39,143 nt of DNA from IMG/VR virus record IMGVR_UViG_3300011013_000034, positions 1-39,143 of that record, one strand, 5' to 3'. The stretch comes from a virus. Positions within the stretch are counted from its first letter, which is position 1. Each line of letters starts with the position of its first letter. Below the pieces are notes generated by a model. That model was given only the letters and a program-made list of their open reading frames with translations. It did not search any database and was not told where the DNA came from. The translations under genes were made by a program, and so were the position numbers. Positions 8,029 through 18,300 of the stretch are shown piece by piece.

Positions 8029-8444
8029 TGGCCTGTATAAAGATAAAAGACGAATTAAACAAAGCAGAAGAGATTGCATCATTTATGTTGTTTCTTTTGC
8101 AGCAAGACCGTATACCTTTACCACGTTTGTCTATATTTCAAATATTAACGGCGAAAGCAAGACCTGGGTTGAGTGCGGAAATTTTGTCTGCATCTATAAT
8201 TTCTAGATTTGATGAAATTGGCATTCCGACAGGGCCTCTTGTTGGAGGAGCTCCAAATGTTATGGAAAATTTAGTTAAAGTAATGACGGAAGAATTTGTA
8301 GATTCAATTCAAAGCGACATGAGAGTAGATATTGCAACTGATATAGGTGCAACAATTCAAGGAGTTGGAGCTAATGCTGGTGGGCCTGTTACAGCCATTG
8401 GGTCTGTTGTGTCAAACGGTTCAGGAGTCGGAGTGCCAAGATAA
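8028..8444 (+). CDS. Unidentified small tail protein
   Basis: The 138-residue protein starts by TAATG overlap with the preceding gene. Its first 75 residues are helical (KDELNKAEEIASFMLFLLQQDRIPLPRLSIFQILT), and its end is glycine-rich and flexible (GATIQGVGANAGGPVTAIGSVVSNGSGVGVPR). No known motif was found. Such a flexible Gly/Val-rich tail often packs into neighbouring subunits in virion assemblies, but this is inference. The gene is real by coupling, codon use and the fit between its stop and the next small gene, which starts five bases later. Confidence 0.75.
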   Translation: MACIKIKDELNKAEEIASFMLFLLQQDRIPLPRLSIFQILTAKARPGLSAEILSASIISRFDEIGIPTGPLVGGAPNVMENLVKVMTEEFVDSIQSDMRVDIATDIGATIQGVGANAGGPVTAIGSVVSNGSGVGVPR

Positions 8445-8449
8445 ATATT

Positions 8450-8626
8450 ATGAAAAATAGAACTAATAAAGAATTACTTGATGAAATCAAAAAAATAATA
8501 GAGAACAAAATAGAACGTGTTGCTGTTGTGGATAAAATACTTAAAGAAATTGATGTACTTGAAGTTAAAGAGAATATTCTCAGGGAAAAAATTATAGAAA
8601 AGCAAAAAAATAATGGGTTTAGATGA
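8450..8626 (+). CDS. 58-residue coiled-coil protein
   Basis: A short frame runs from ATG 8450 to TGA 8626. The product is almost entirely charged helix (ELLDEIKKIIENKIERV, VVDKILKEIDVLEVKE, LREKIIEKQK) with heptad-like spacing of Ile, Leu and Val. It fills the space between the neighbouring genes exactly: five bases after the upstream stop and a 14-base overlap with the ATG at 8613. A longer minus-strand frame over the same bases is rejected because it opposes a coupled operon. Its function is unknown; a small oligomerising helper of the baseplate hub is plausible from position. Confidence 0.65.
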   Translation: MKNRTNKELLDEIKKIIENKIERVAVVDKILKEIDVLEVKENILREKIIEKQKNNGFR

Positions 8627-9626
8627 TTTAATGAGAGCAAACCTTGGTACTTTTAGCCAAGATAATACTGCTACGTCTGGTACTTTTCGAACTAGAAATG
8701 TGTATCCAGCTGAAGTGGTAAATGCTAACGACCCGACTGAACAAGGCAGGATAACTGCTCGAATTTTATCTCTAGATGAAAATAATAAAATAAGCGGAGG
8801 TCGTGACCGTAATGTCTCAACTGAACAGCTTGTTATTTGTCAGCGTTTGATGCCACAATTCTTTTTTGTAATGCCTTCAAAAGGAGAAATGGTGTACGTT
8901 ATTATGGAGAATCCAGAAGATAACTCTGCACCAAGATATTGGATGGGTCCTATAATTACATCTAAACCACAACTCAAATTTCAATCTTATCCTGAAGCAA
9001 ATAAAACTTTTGATATTACTAAATTTTATAGTAATCAAAATACTATAAATAAAACGGATGCTGAAAAATTATTTCCTAGACCAAGCGATGTAGCTATTCA
9101 AGGAAGAGATGATGCTGACCTTATACTCAAATCAAGGGAAGCAATTCTTATTGCTGGAAAATTTATTCCAGAAACTCTTGATGAGAATACAGAAAATCCA
9201 GGAAAATTTCAAATTAAACAGTTTGTAAAATCTGATATTAAATTATTTATAACAAGTAAAGATAAAGAAAAAATAGAGAAAGATTTATTGCCTTCATTTT
9301 CACAGTCTAATTTAATTTCTACAAACATAAATTTATATTCTCCAAGAGGAAAATTTAGAAACCCAAGTGAAATGTTGACATATGAATCAAATAAAGACCT
9401 TAAGTCTTTTGGAGAACTCGCAAATACACTTCACCCAGTGGTATTTGGCGATGAATTGATAAAGTTACTAGATTTAATTATAAATGTTGTATTAAACCAT
9501 ATTCATACACCTCAGAAGCCACTAGTTACTACTTCTGATTCAGATAAATTAAGCGAATATAGATTACCTTCAAGTGGAGAAGGTCTTATTCACGGCTTGG
9601 TGTCAAACCATATTAGAGTGAACTAA
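8613..9626 (+). CDS. Baseplate hub/spike protein with gp5/VgrG-like OB-fold domain
   Basis: 337 residues. Residues 30-118 (YPAEVVNANDPTEQGRITARIL, MPQFFFVMPSKGEMVYVIMEN, APRYWMGPIIT) follow the OB-fold pattern of T4 gp5 and VgrG N-terminal domains: a strand pair with DP.EQGR, then the PxxGExVyV strand and the RYWMGPI strand. A short segment GRDDADLILKSREAILIAGKF is the usual bridge to a hub or spike core. The C-terminal part has FGDELIKLLDLIINVVLNHIHTP, seen in related hub proteins. There is no lysozyme domain like that inserted in T4 gp5. The protein should sit at the centre of the baseplate, where it would adapt the tail tube to the spike. It is the last gene of its unit and converges on the minus-strand fibre gene. 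Confidence 0.8.
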   Translation: MGLDDLMRANLGTFSQDNTATSGTFRTRNVYPAEVVNANDPTEQGRITARILSLDENNKISGGRDRNVSTEQLVICQRLMPQFFFVMPSKGEMVYVIMENPEDNSAPRYWMGPIITSKPQLKFQSYPEANKTFDITKFYSNQNTINKTDAEKLFPRPSDVAIQGRDDADLILKSREAILIAGKFIPETLDENTENPGKFQIKQFVKSDIKLFITSKDKEKIEKDLLPSFSQSNLISTNINLYSPRGKFRNPSEMLTYESNKDLKSFGELANTLHPVVFGDELIKLLDLIINVVLNHIHTPQKPLVTTSDSDKLSEYRLPSSGEGLIHGLVSNHIRVN

Positions 9627-9649
9627 TGTTTGGCAGAAATTAGAGATAT

Positions 9650-12600
9650 TTAAAACTCTCTCATAACTCTAAAGTTAATTTCTTCCCCAGTTACAATTCT
9701 ATTCGTTCCAAATTCATTTATTTTGAATTGAATTTGATATTGCTGGTTATGTAAAAGCCATGAGGTATCAATAGTAAAGAAGTTTGATTTTTTCTTATTT
9801 ATTATTGCTTGACTTATAGAAGTCCAAGGTATGACAGTTTCTTGATTGTTCATTACCATTCTATATTTAACATCGTATGGGGTAATTGGCGTTTTGGTAC
9901 TGTAATTTACTCTTAGGTCGACAAATACTTTTAATAATTCATCATTTGAAATAATAGAATTATCATCTATTCCATATGTTGATAAACTGTATTCATTTAC
10001 TTGTGGAGCTTGAAGTGGGTTAGTAAAAAAGTTATCTTGTATTTGGAATGTTTGTGTAATAGATTGTTTGTCCATACCTGGAACAAATGTAATGTCATTC
10101 CAAACATCTTTATATATTTGTCCACGTTGTGCAGATGACATATTAACTTCAACATAATAAACACCCTTTTGGAGTTGTTGTGGAATAAGTCCTGTAATAA
10201 AGTCTGCTCCTGTAGAGTTTTTAATTGTTACAGTACCAGCAGAATAATAGTTAACAAAGTTATTTCCAGAGAATGTATATAAGAATAACTTGCTTACTCT
10301 ATTGTTAGTAACGTTTTTACGGTCATCTTTTATGGTTTGATTATAAGAAATTTCAATATATGGTTTCCATGCTGTGTTTGTTTTTTCTGTGAAGAATGAT
10401 GAAACAAATCTTGTATTTCCAGATATAAGTTCATATTCTCTTTTATATGCTATACCAACACCATTATTATCTCTGCTTCCATCAAGCCATGACAAAACTA
10501 AGTTTTGAATATCCATATTAATATTTTCGTCTCCTATTGGAAAATGTTGTGAAGAACATAAAGCTGAAGACGTAAATCCAGACACAGCTGTGGTTGCACT
10601 TAAAGCGAATTTATCATTAGGTAAAATAGTTTGAGATGTTCCGCTTCCTAATTCAACACCTAATCCTGAAAATTCAGAATTATTTTGTAATAATGTTGAA
10701 ATTTCTGATGTTGTTGGATAGTATGTAGTTGTTGAAATAGAACTTCCTGCCCCATCTCCAATGATATTAATTTGTACATTTGAGATATTAATTGATGAAG
10801 TGATATCCACTGAATTACTTAAAAATTCTGTTGTATCAAGTATGATAAGTTCATTTGTTGTAAGGTCAATAGCTTCAACACCCACACAATAAGTTCCTAG
10901 GTTGTGAATTATTCTAGTTGGAGTATTTGCTGTTAAATCTACTATTTTAGTTACATAGCTTACAGAATCTCCTGTAGTTGGTCCTGAACCTCCAAAAATA
11001 CCAACCTTAATATTATCAACATTAACGTTTGATTTTATTTCTACGCTATTAGTTGTGTATCCAGAAACTAAAGCAAATACTTCTTCGTCAGTTGTAATAT
11101 CTGTAAGTTTTACATAAATATTATCTGTACCTAAGTTATGATTTATAGTAAGTGGAGTATTTGCAGTAAGTCCTGTGGTAAGGTTAAAAGCATCTATGTT
11201 TGTAGTCCCACTTTCTTGTCCAGCAAGTACAACAAATTTAACTCCATTTATATTAGTGTTTGCGCTGAAAGTAAATGCATTGTTTGTATAATTATATATG
11301 TCTGGAAACAATAAAAGTTCGTTATTTATTGTGTCAATTGCTTGTGTAAATATGATATTGGAACCCAAATTATGGTTAACTACGAATGGTGTACCTCCTG
11401 TAATGTTTATAGTTTCTGAATAATTTGTAAACACTGTGGTATTTGCATGCACATCTTTATTAGCAAGTAAAGATGTTGTAGTTGTTCCAACTCCTTGTCC
11501 CATAACGTTTACCCTAACTGCGTTAACATTTGTAGTTGAATTTATAGTTACTGAAGTAGTGGTATAATTTAATACATCAGTATATATTTTTTCATTGCTA
11601 TCCACATCAACAACTTCTATAGTAATGTCAGAAGTCCCTAAATCGTGTTGAATTATTTTATCAACATTTCCCACAAGAGATACCACTTCAGAATAATAAC
11701 TAACAGAATTACCAATAGCTGTGCCAGAGCCACCGAATACATTAATTTTTAAATTAGGTACTGTTACATTTGATTTTACTTGTACACTATTATTAGTATA
11801 TCCAGACACTAAAGCATATACAACTTCATCTGTATCTGTGTCAACAAGAGATACATAAACACTTTTTGTACCTAAATTATGATTAACTGTAAATGAATTA
11901 TTTGCTGTAACGCCAGTTGTTATTGAAAACTCATCTATGTTTGTAGTTCCACTTTTTTGTCCGCCAAATACAACAAACTTAGCTGAACTTAAGGCATTAG
12001 AAGTTTTGTATACAAAACTATTGTCAGTGTACCCAGATATTTCCGAAAACAATAAAAGTTCATCAGACACTGTGTCAATTACTTGAGCAAATATTACAGG
12101 GGAATTGAGGTTATGGTGAACTATAAGAGATGTGTTCGCGGGCACACTTGTGGTACCAACAAAAGAGTTTAAAACAGAATTGTTAGTGTTTGTTATTGCA
12201 GTTGTTGAACCAGAATTAGGATTAAAATATATTGTAGTATCATTTCCTATTGTGGTAGCTGATAAATTTGTATTAAGTGTTGTTGATGAAAATATATCAA
12301 ATTGATATGTTGTTGGAGTTGTTGCTCCAGTTTTTGTAAGTTCTAAACCTTTAAAGTTTGTATTTCCAGTATATTGAAGAATTCCAGAATCTATTGCAGG
12401 ATTTTCATATATACCAGGAAAGTTCCAATTTTCAAGAGAAGTAGCTGAATTCCAATTAGAATATCCAGAAATAAGAGGGTTACCTGCTTGTTTTACAACA
12501 AAAGCTTCTTGAACCATATCATACCCACGACCTTCATCCCACTCTTTATTTATAGGAAAACAAACAAGGTCAAAAGATGCAGCTATTGCTTTGTTTAATA

Positions 12601-12892
12601 TGATATCTCCTTTTTCTGGACAAAGCACTTTATCTCTAGGTATTGCATTTGTCATTTTCAACTTTATAGATGTAATGTTGGAAAGATTAATGTCTTTTTG
12701 GTTAATTTTATATTGTAAATCCGTAAGGTCAAACTTCATGATAAAGCGACTTATAGAATTTTTTTTAGCCCCAGCACCTCCACCTCCATACCAAAGTTCA
12801 CTGACAGCATTTTGTCCAGAATTAAAGCTAGCAAAGTTGCCAGAAGCAATCGTGTTTGAGCGACTAGGATAAATTCGAAAGATACTTCCCAT
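9650..12892 (-). CDS. Large tail fibre/adhesin with duplicated three-module beta repeats
   Basis: 1080 residues in three parts. Residues 1-235 start FRIYPSRSNTIASG and contain ISRFIMKFDLTDL, a pattern of beta-sandwich domains (DNRLRE/CBM-like) in surface proteins. Residues 241-734 hold six modules of about 75-90 residues, each with an [N/H/Q]H[N/D]L segment, a central D..T.E strand pair and a closing FGG or GxG turn. They form an ABC-ABC array whose equivalent histidines are exactly 247 residues apart. The C-terminal 340 residues resume domains seen in the N-terminal part (WLDGSRDNNGVGIAYKREYEL, AWKPYIEISYNQTIKDD), then end in fibronectin-like beta strands. It is expected to project from the baseplate and bind the host surface. 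It is the only minus-strand gene among plus-strand baseplate genes and has its own TATTTATA box. Confidence 0.8.
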   Translation of the reverse strand: MGSIFRIYPSRSNTIASGNFASFNSGQNAVSELWYGGGGAGAKKNSISRFIMKFDLTDLQYKINQKDINLSNITSIKLKMTNAIPRDKVLCPEKGDIILNKAIAASFDLVCFPINKEWDEGRGYDMVQEAFVVKQAGNPLISGYSNWNSATSLENWNFPGIYENPAIDSGILQYTGNTNFKGLELTKTGATTPTTYQFDIFSSTTLNTNLSATTIGNDTTIYFNPNSGSTTAITNTNNSVLNSFVGTTSVPANTSLIVHHNLNSPVIFAQVIDTVSDELLLFSEISGYTDNSFVYKTSNALSSAKFVVFGGQKSGTTNIDEFSITTGVTANNSFTVNHNLGTKSVYVSLVDTDTDEVVYALVSGYTNNSVQVKSNVTVPNLKINVFGGSGTAIGNSVSYYSEVVSLVGNVDKIIQHDLGTSDITIEVVDVDSNEKIYTDVLNYTTTSVTINSTTNVNAVRVNVMGQGVGTTTTSLLANKDVHANTTVFTNYSETINITGGTPFVVNHNLGSNIIFTQAIDTINNELLLFPDIYNYTNNAFTFSANTNINGVKFVVLAGQESGTTNIDAFNLTTGLTANTPLTINHNLGTDNIYVKLTDITTDEEVFALVSGYTTNSVEIKSNVNVDNIKVGIFGGSGPTTGDSVSYVTKIVDLTANTPTRIIHNLGTYCVGVEAIDLTTNELIILDTTEFLSNSVDITSSINISNVQINIIGDGAGSSISTTTYYPTTSEISTLLQNNSEFSGLGVELGSGTSQTILPNDKFALSATTAVSGFTSSALCSSQHFPIGDENINMDIQNLVLSWLDGSRDNNGVGIAYKREYELISGNTRFVSSFFTEKTNTAWKPYIEISYNQTIKDDRKNVTNNRVSKLFLYTFSGNNFVNYYSAGTVTIKNSTGADFITGLIPQQLQKGVYYVEVNMSSAQRGQIYKDVWNDITFVPGMDKQSITQTFQIQDNFFTNPLQAPQVNEYSLSTYGIDDNSIISNDELLKVFVDLRVNYSTKTPITPYDVKYRMVMNNQETVIPWTSISQAIINKKKSNFFTIDTSWLLHNQQYQIQFKINEFGTNRIVTGEEINFRVMREF
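10691..12172 (-). repeat. Direct duplication of a 741-bp three-module block inside the fibre gene
   Basis: Residues about 241-487 (bases 11432-12172) and 488-734 (10691-11431) are two copies of an A-B-C module block. The modules within a block are also related to each other. Anchor histidines pair as 260/507, 338/585 and 416/663, each 247 residues apart. The two copies have diverged at DNA level, so this is an old duplication. Confidence 0.85.
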
Positions 12893-12917
12893 TATTTAAA
12901 AGTTGAATTTAGTTTTC

Positions 12918-12925
12918 TATAAATA
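12918..12925 (-). promoter_or_regulatory. TATTTATA box for the minus-strand fibre gene
   Basis: TATTTATA reads on the minus strand, 25 bases before the fibre start at 12892. It lies in the 113-bp divergent gap that also holds the plus-strand box at 12979. Confidence 0.6.
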
Positions 12926-12978
12926 GTTGCATTAATTGTTTTTTGTTAAGCGGTTTCTGTTTATTTTTTTTAAAGCCC

Positions 12979-12986
12979 TATTTATA
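12979..12986 (+). promoter_or_regulatory. TATTTATA box for the gp25/gp6 operon
   Basis: TATTTATA lies 19 bases before the ATG at 13006, within ccTATTTATAtttaaaataagg. It is oriented away from the minus-strand box at 12918, giving a compact divergent promoter pair. Confidence 0.65.
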
Positions 12987-13005
12987 TTTAAAATAAGGCT
13001 ATAAC

Positions 13006-13389
13006 ATGGCATCAATAGGTATCAAATTTCCTTTTTCAGAGACTAACACTGGTGGAGTATTTAAAACAACTTCAACGTCACAAGATTCTGTAAAGTCTAA
13101 CTTAATTTCTTTGCTTACAACAAAGAGAGGGCAAAGAGTTATGAATCATTCCTTTTTTTCTCCTCTTTTCGATTTTATTATGGAAGTTTGGGATGAAATT
13201 GCAGAAGAAAATTTAAGAGAGGCTCTTATTGAAAAAATAGATAAATTTTTTCATGAAATAGAAATTAAAAAAATTGTATTTGTATTTACTGAAGAAACAC
13301 ATGTTTTAGAAACTAAAATTTTTTATTCAATAATTGAACTAGGAGGTGTATCCGATTCAGTTAGTATATCTGTGAATCTTGAAATTTAA
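13006..13389 (+). CDS. Baseplate wedge protein, gp25-like
   Basis: The 127-residue protein matches the T4 gp25/P2 gpW-type wedge family in length and pattern. SVKSNLISLLTTKRGQRVMNHSFFSPLFDFIME is the family core (a helix, the LLTT..G.R turn and the FGS-like loop). An amphipathic helix follows (ENLREALIEKIDKFFHE), then two beta strands (IKKIVFVFTEETHVLETKIFYSII). In contractile tails gp25 joins the sheath-initiating layer to the inner wedge and binds gp6-like proteins, whose gene follows six bases later. The acidic residues that led to the old lysozyme name are not claimed here. This is one of the most secure assignments in the window. Confidence 0.9.
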   Translation: MASIGIKFPFSETNTGGVFKTTSTSQDSVKSNLISLLTTKRGQRVMNHSFFSPLFDFIMEVWDEIAEENLREALIEKIDKFFHEIEIKKIVFVFTEETHVLETKIFYSIIELGGVSDSVSISVNLEI

Positions 13390-13395
13390 TAGCAT

Positions 13396-15255
13396 ATGGC
13401 AAAACAGCAAGTTACATATTTAAGTAGAGACTTTGCAACAATAAGAGAGGACCTTATTCAATATCTTAAAACTTTTTTTCCTGAGCAGTGGCAAGATTTT
13501 AATGTTGCTTCTCCTGGTATGGCAATATTAGAACTAAATGCATATGTTGCCGACCTTCTGTCTTATGTGGCAGATAAAAAATTTAATGAGTTATTTCTCG
13601 ATTCTGCTCAAGAAAGAAATTCAATTTATAGATTAGCAAAGACTCATGGGTATAAAATACCTGGAGTTAGACCAGCAGTAACAATCTCTGATTTTATTAT
13701 TGAAGTTCCAACTACTTCAAATGGTCCAGATGTAAGTTATCTCCCTTTGTACAGAACAGGGGTTAAAGTTAAAGGTGCTGGCCAAGTATTTGAAACTGTT
13801 AATGAAATAGATTTTACAAACGATTTTTCTGAAGATGGAATTGCTAATCGTATTATAGAGCCTATACTTAATGGAAATCAAGACTTAATAAGATACCGTA
13901 TTATAAAGAGAGAAAAAATAAAAGCAGGTGTCACTAAGATATTTAAAAAAGAAATAACCACAGATGAAGCTGGTCCGTTTTTTCAACTTACGCTACCTGA
14001 GTCTAATGTGCTTGAAATTATGTCTGTAATCATTAAAGGCACAACTGGTATTTCTACAAACCCTACCTTTAAAGAATTTAATGATGATAACCTTAAATTT
14101 TATGAAGTAAATTATTTGCCTGAGAATAAAATTTTTGTTGATGAAGGCATAGGTAGTGATTCTAGTGGTATTAAGTCAGGCAATTATAAAGAAGTACCTC
14201 AAAGATTCATAAAAGAATTTTTGCCAAATGGTAAATGTCGACTCACATTTGGTTCAGGTTCAGATGGTGCTGCTGCATTTGATGGTTTTCTTACTAATAT
14301 GACAAATGTAACCAATTGTGATAGTTTAGATACTCTAAATGTTTCTGCATTATTAGATAATAATGCTCTTGGAGAAAAAGTAGAGCCAAATACAACTGTT
14401 TTTGTAAAATATCGTGTAGGAGGCGGTCAACTTTCCAATGTGGGAGCCAACACGCTTCAGTCAGTTAGCGATATTAACGCAGTAATACTCGGAGCAGACC
14501 CAGCTATTAATCAAACAATAATTTCTTCAACAAGAGCAAATAATCCAATCCCAGCACTTGGTGGCGTTGGATTACCTATTGCTGAAGAGATTAAACAATT
14601 TATTGCTGCAAATTACGCAGCTCAAGAAAGATGTGTTACTCTTGATGATTATATTTCTAGAGCTCAGCAGATACCAGGTAAATTTGGAGCTCCTTTTAGA
14701 ACTTTTGGCAAAGTGGAAGACAATAAAATTAAGCTGTATGTTCTGTCGAGAGATGGTAATGGAAAAATTGTTACATCATCTACATCTGTTATTAAAAATA
14801 ATATTCAAAATTATTTAGTTCCGTTTAGGATGTTAAATGATTTTGTGGAAATTAATGATGGAAAAGTTGTTAACTTACAAGTAGAGCTAGATATTTTAGT
14901 TGACCGAACTTTCAATGCATCTGAAGTTAAAGCAAATGTTATTAATGTAGTTAATGACTTTTTTAATGTTGATAATTGGCAAATGAATCAACATGTATAT
15001 ATTTCTCAAATAAATGATATAATACGCGATGTTCCAGGCGTTATTAATGTGGTTGATATAAGGCTTTATAATATGCAATTTGGAAGTTACTCAAGTACTA
15101 TACATGACCAAGCAATAGGAGAACAAACAACAGATTCAGACACAGGTGTTGTTAGAACAGAAATAGTCTTTAGAGATAATGCTTTATTTTCAACTCCCAT
15201 TTCATTATTTGAAGTGAAGTTTCAAAATAAAGATGTGCGGGTACGCGTAAGCTAA
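13396..15255 (+). CDS. Baseplate wedge protein, gp6/baseplate J-like
   Basis: 619 residues. The opening SRDFATIREDLIQYLKTFFPEQWQDFNVASPGMAILELNAYVADLLSYVADKKFNELFLDSAQERNSIYRLAKTHGYKI region (starting near residue 10) is the hallmark of gp6/J-type wedge proteins: a start helix, SPGM.ILEL and a tyrosine-rich helix, then a rejected-loop YKIPGVRPA. The C-terminal part has AEEIKQFIAANYAAQERCVTLDDYISRAQQIPGKFG and DIIRDVPGVINVVDIRLY, both standard for the family. It dimerises around the hub to form the inner ring of the baseplate. It follows gp25 by six bases, the usual order in T4-like and P2-like phages. No truncation is seen. Confidence 0.93.
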   Translation: MAKQQVTYLSRDFATIREDLIQYLKTFFPEQWQDFNVASPGMAILELNAYVADLLSYVADKKFNELFLDSAQERNSIYRLAKTHGYKIPGVRPAVTISDFIIEVPTTSNGPDVSYLPLYRTGVKVKGAGQVFETVNEIDFTNDFSEDGIANRIIEPILNGNQDLIRYRIIKREKIKAGVTKIFKKEITTDEAGPFFQLTLPESNVLEIMSVIIKGTTGISTNPTFKEFNDDNLKFYEVNYLPENKIFVDEGIGSDSSGIKSGNYKEVPQRFIKEFLPNGKCRLTFGSGSDGAAAFDGFLTNMTNVTNCDSLDTLNVSALLDNNALGEKVEPNTTVFVKYRVGGGQLSNVGANTLQSVSDINAVILGADPAINQTIISSTRANNPIPALGGVGLPIAEEIKQFIAANYAAQERCVTLDDYISRAQQIPGKFGAPFRTFGKVEDNKIKLYVLSRDGNGKIVTSSTSVIKNNIQNYLVPFRMLNDFVEINDGKVVNLQVELDILVDRTFNASEVKANVINVVNDFFNVDNWQMNQHVYISQINDIIRDVPGVINVVDIRLYNMQFGSYSSTIHDQAIGEQTTDSDTGVVRTEIVFRDNALFSTPISLFEVKFQNKDVRVRVS

Positions 15256-15335
15256 CTCAAATTTACTTTTTGTTTCAAACGGTTTAGGGAGGTCATTTTT
15301 AATTTTCATCTTTATTTCAAAAAAATTTGTTCTTA

Positions 15336-15343
15336 TATTTATA
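15336..15343 (+). promoter_or_regulatory. TATTTATA box for the 1188-residue baseplate gene
   Basis: TATTTATA lies 17 bases before the ATG at 15361 in a 105-bp gap. The downstream context aaaacaagg resembles that of the 12979 box. Confidence 0.65.
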
Positions 15344-15360
15344 AAAACAAGGCTCTTAAG

Positions 15361-18300
15361 ATGCAGGAAAAATTACTTTTAAAACAATCCAGAACAGGAA
15401 CGACAATTTCTTATTTTGATACACAATTAGCTGATAATTCTGTTGATAAATTGCCTGCATTTGTTGAATTTGATACTCTTGGTAACCCAGTTTCTCTAAA
15501 AACATATGCTGGTGGTAGTGAAGTGTGGAGATTAAACTCAAGTAACATAAATGAACTTGCACCAAATTTAACTGTTACTGGATATACTTATTCATCAACC
15601 ATAGACCATGTACTTAGCTTAGCTGAACTTGGAAGACTTGAATCAAGGTTTAAAAGTAAAATGTTAAATTTGGCCAATGGTCAAAATACTAGTTATGTGT
15701 TTTTTGAAAACACTGAGATTGATGATATGTTCGTTAATGTAAATCTTAATAGAACATATAAAACATTAGATACACTTAGCATTTATAATAACCCGCTTCA
15801 AAGCATGCCTATACAAGAAGCTGGCACAGGAATAGTTTTTGGAAAACTTGAAGCCAAACAAAAGATACAAGATGCAAATGGCGAATTTATCAACATACCA
15901 TTAAGTAATGTTCCAATTGGAATTTTTAATGAGTCAAACGCATTTCCAACAACAACATCTGTTGATAATGATGGAAATAGAATTGTGTTAAACCTCAGTG
16001 AAGGTGCTATGTCAGAATCTGATTTTTTTAACACGGAATCTATTAGTCTTGACAATGAATTTTTACAATCAGGCTCTGGATATACTTCAGTCCCAGAACA
16101 GTTTAAACACATCACACAGACAAACGAAAATGGAGAATTTATAATTCATAATGCACCTACTGGTTCTCAGGTATTAATATTTGAAGTAGACCTTTTAAAA
16201 CAGGGTCTTACAAAAGATGAAATATCAAACAATAGAGGGTTTGCATTTCCAGGTTTTGGTAAACCAAATGTCGATGAAGTTCCAGCATATTTTTTTAGAC
16301 AAATACCTGTGGATATTGTTCCTGCTTGGGGAAATAATCAAAGCGGCTATACTGAATTAAACATAAATGTAAACTTAGACCTACGTAAATGGACAACTTA
16401 TTATGTGCCTCCAATGGCATACAAAGGGAAGGGCTTAAGAGCTCTAGCAATTGAAGATGGTATAGATGCACCTCTCACTATAGAAGTTAGAGATATGTCC
16501 AAAGAAGGATATCCAACTGAAGGGCATGAAATTGTAGAAATACAACAAACTTTAGAAAACAGAGATGAAAATCAACAACTTGCTTGGTTTACAGAATTTG
16601 CTGTTAGTAAATCTAAGGTTCAAATGAGAAATGACGATTACACTGTTTTTAAGCTTCCTGCAAATATGTATGACCCTAATGGCTATAGAACAGATAAAGA
16701 AGGTGTTCCTAGAGATAGCAATCATCCTAATGGAGGAGAATCAAATCGTGGTGTTTGGCTTGCTGGCTATCAGTTTAAAATTTCTTATATTAACGAAGAT
16801 ACTATTTTTAAATCAACAGGTCTTCAAAGAGATTTTTTACCCGAAGGAGCAATTACTAGAGACCATTATCATTTAAACAGAAATGGTGCACCTGTGTTTG
16901 AAACAAACACTAACACTTTTGAATCAGGAATAGGTATGTGGCCATATGAAAAACCTTGGGACCACACATATCCTAGTACCTATAGCATACCAGCTATGCC
17001 AACTCAGAGGATACCAATAATTCCAAAACTTCCTAATGGAAACACAGCAATAGAATACCCAAAATTTTCAGATGGAGACTTAATAGGCGCTGTAGGAGGA
17101 GGTGGTTCAGGAGGGTTTGGGGCTCAACTTGTTTTTGGGGCACCCATACCAAATCATTTCTCTAAGCGTGTAACTAATAGTTTTGTGTATAAATATGAAA
17201 GAGGAGTTTCGTGGGGTGAAACATATGCTAATGGATATAGTCCTAATTATGGTAATGGTTCTCAACACGAGGTGCCTGCTGGAATATCTCATGTAGTAAA
17301 TGGAGAGCATTATCAAAGAATGGAGTGTGGTTATGCTTATTGGATTAAACCAGAAGGTTGGATGAGAACCTTTCATTTTAGGAACGACGGTTTGTTTAGT
17401 GATTTTGACCTTGTTTTTGAGCCTGATGTTAAAAATGAAAATGGGTTTTTATCAAAAGGTTCTGAACTCTTGGGGTTTGAGTCTGTCAGCGATTATAATG
17501 GCACTGTTACAAATATACAAAGTCTTCGAAATGATATGGCGATGTCTTTAGAAGCTAAAGACCTAAATCTCAAAGAGGAAGGATTAGAGCTTTATAGAAT
17601 AATAGAGCCAGCTAAAATAGTTGACGTTTCGCCTCCTTTTGTTAAACAATTTGTGTCACTTGATATTCAAAGTTTGTATATACAAAGAGGAGAAGGGAAG
17701 GGAGATAGTCAAATCGTTCAACCTAAAATTCAAGAAACTGGTCCAGGTGGTGACAATATGTTTTTTACTTGGATTGGCGAAGGAGCCAGAGCTGCTCAAA
17801 CAACTACTGCTGAAGATAATTTTTTGAGTGCTGAACCTCCTGTGAGCGATGGCTTTAGAACTAGTTCTGAATTTAGTACATTAAAAAGAGTCGAGTTGCA
17901 CATTACTAATCTTGGACTTTTTCCAGCTGAATTTAAAGGGAGAGTAATTGGCTCTAATAAAGTTGAAATTTTTACAATTGATGATTTTCAACTTGATGTG
18001 GAACCAATTTTAAAACTTCCTGCAAACGATGGTTTTAATGATAATCTGTCTACATTTGAAAAAGCGAGTTATCGTATAAGTTTTCATGGAATTAATTTTT
18101 ATAAAGATGTTGGAACTGAGACAAAAGCAAATGAACATGATGGTTTTATTAATAACATTTTTCATATAACTAATTCTGGTAAAGTTTTACCAGCAGGTAC
18201 TCAGGATTCAGACCCTGCTGATATAAATAGATATGTTTCTCATCCTGGAGTAGCAGGTATAATTTATGATAAGTATACTCAATCATATCCATATTCTTCT

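Noticed and set aside
8389-8640. Minus-strand frame of 83 codons over the small gene at 8450
   Set aside because: It opposes a coupled plus-strand operon; its Ser/Leu/Phe-rich product is the mirror of a charged coiled coil.
12591-12872. Plus-strand frame of 93 codons within the fibre gene
   Set aside because: It is the reverse of the fibre N-terminus, and the fibre sequence in the other strand has clear domain patterns.
14558-14818. Second plus-strand frame inside the gp6-like gene
   Set aside because: It is out-of-frame shadow with Leu-rich random composition; the gp6 frame is strongly conserved here.
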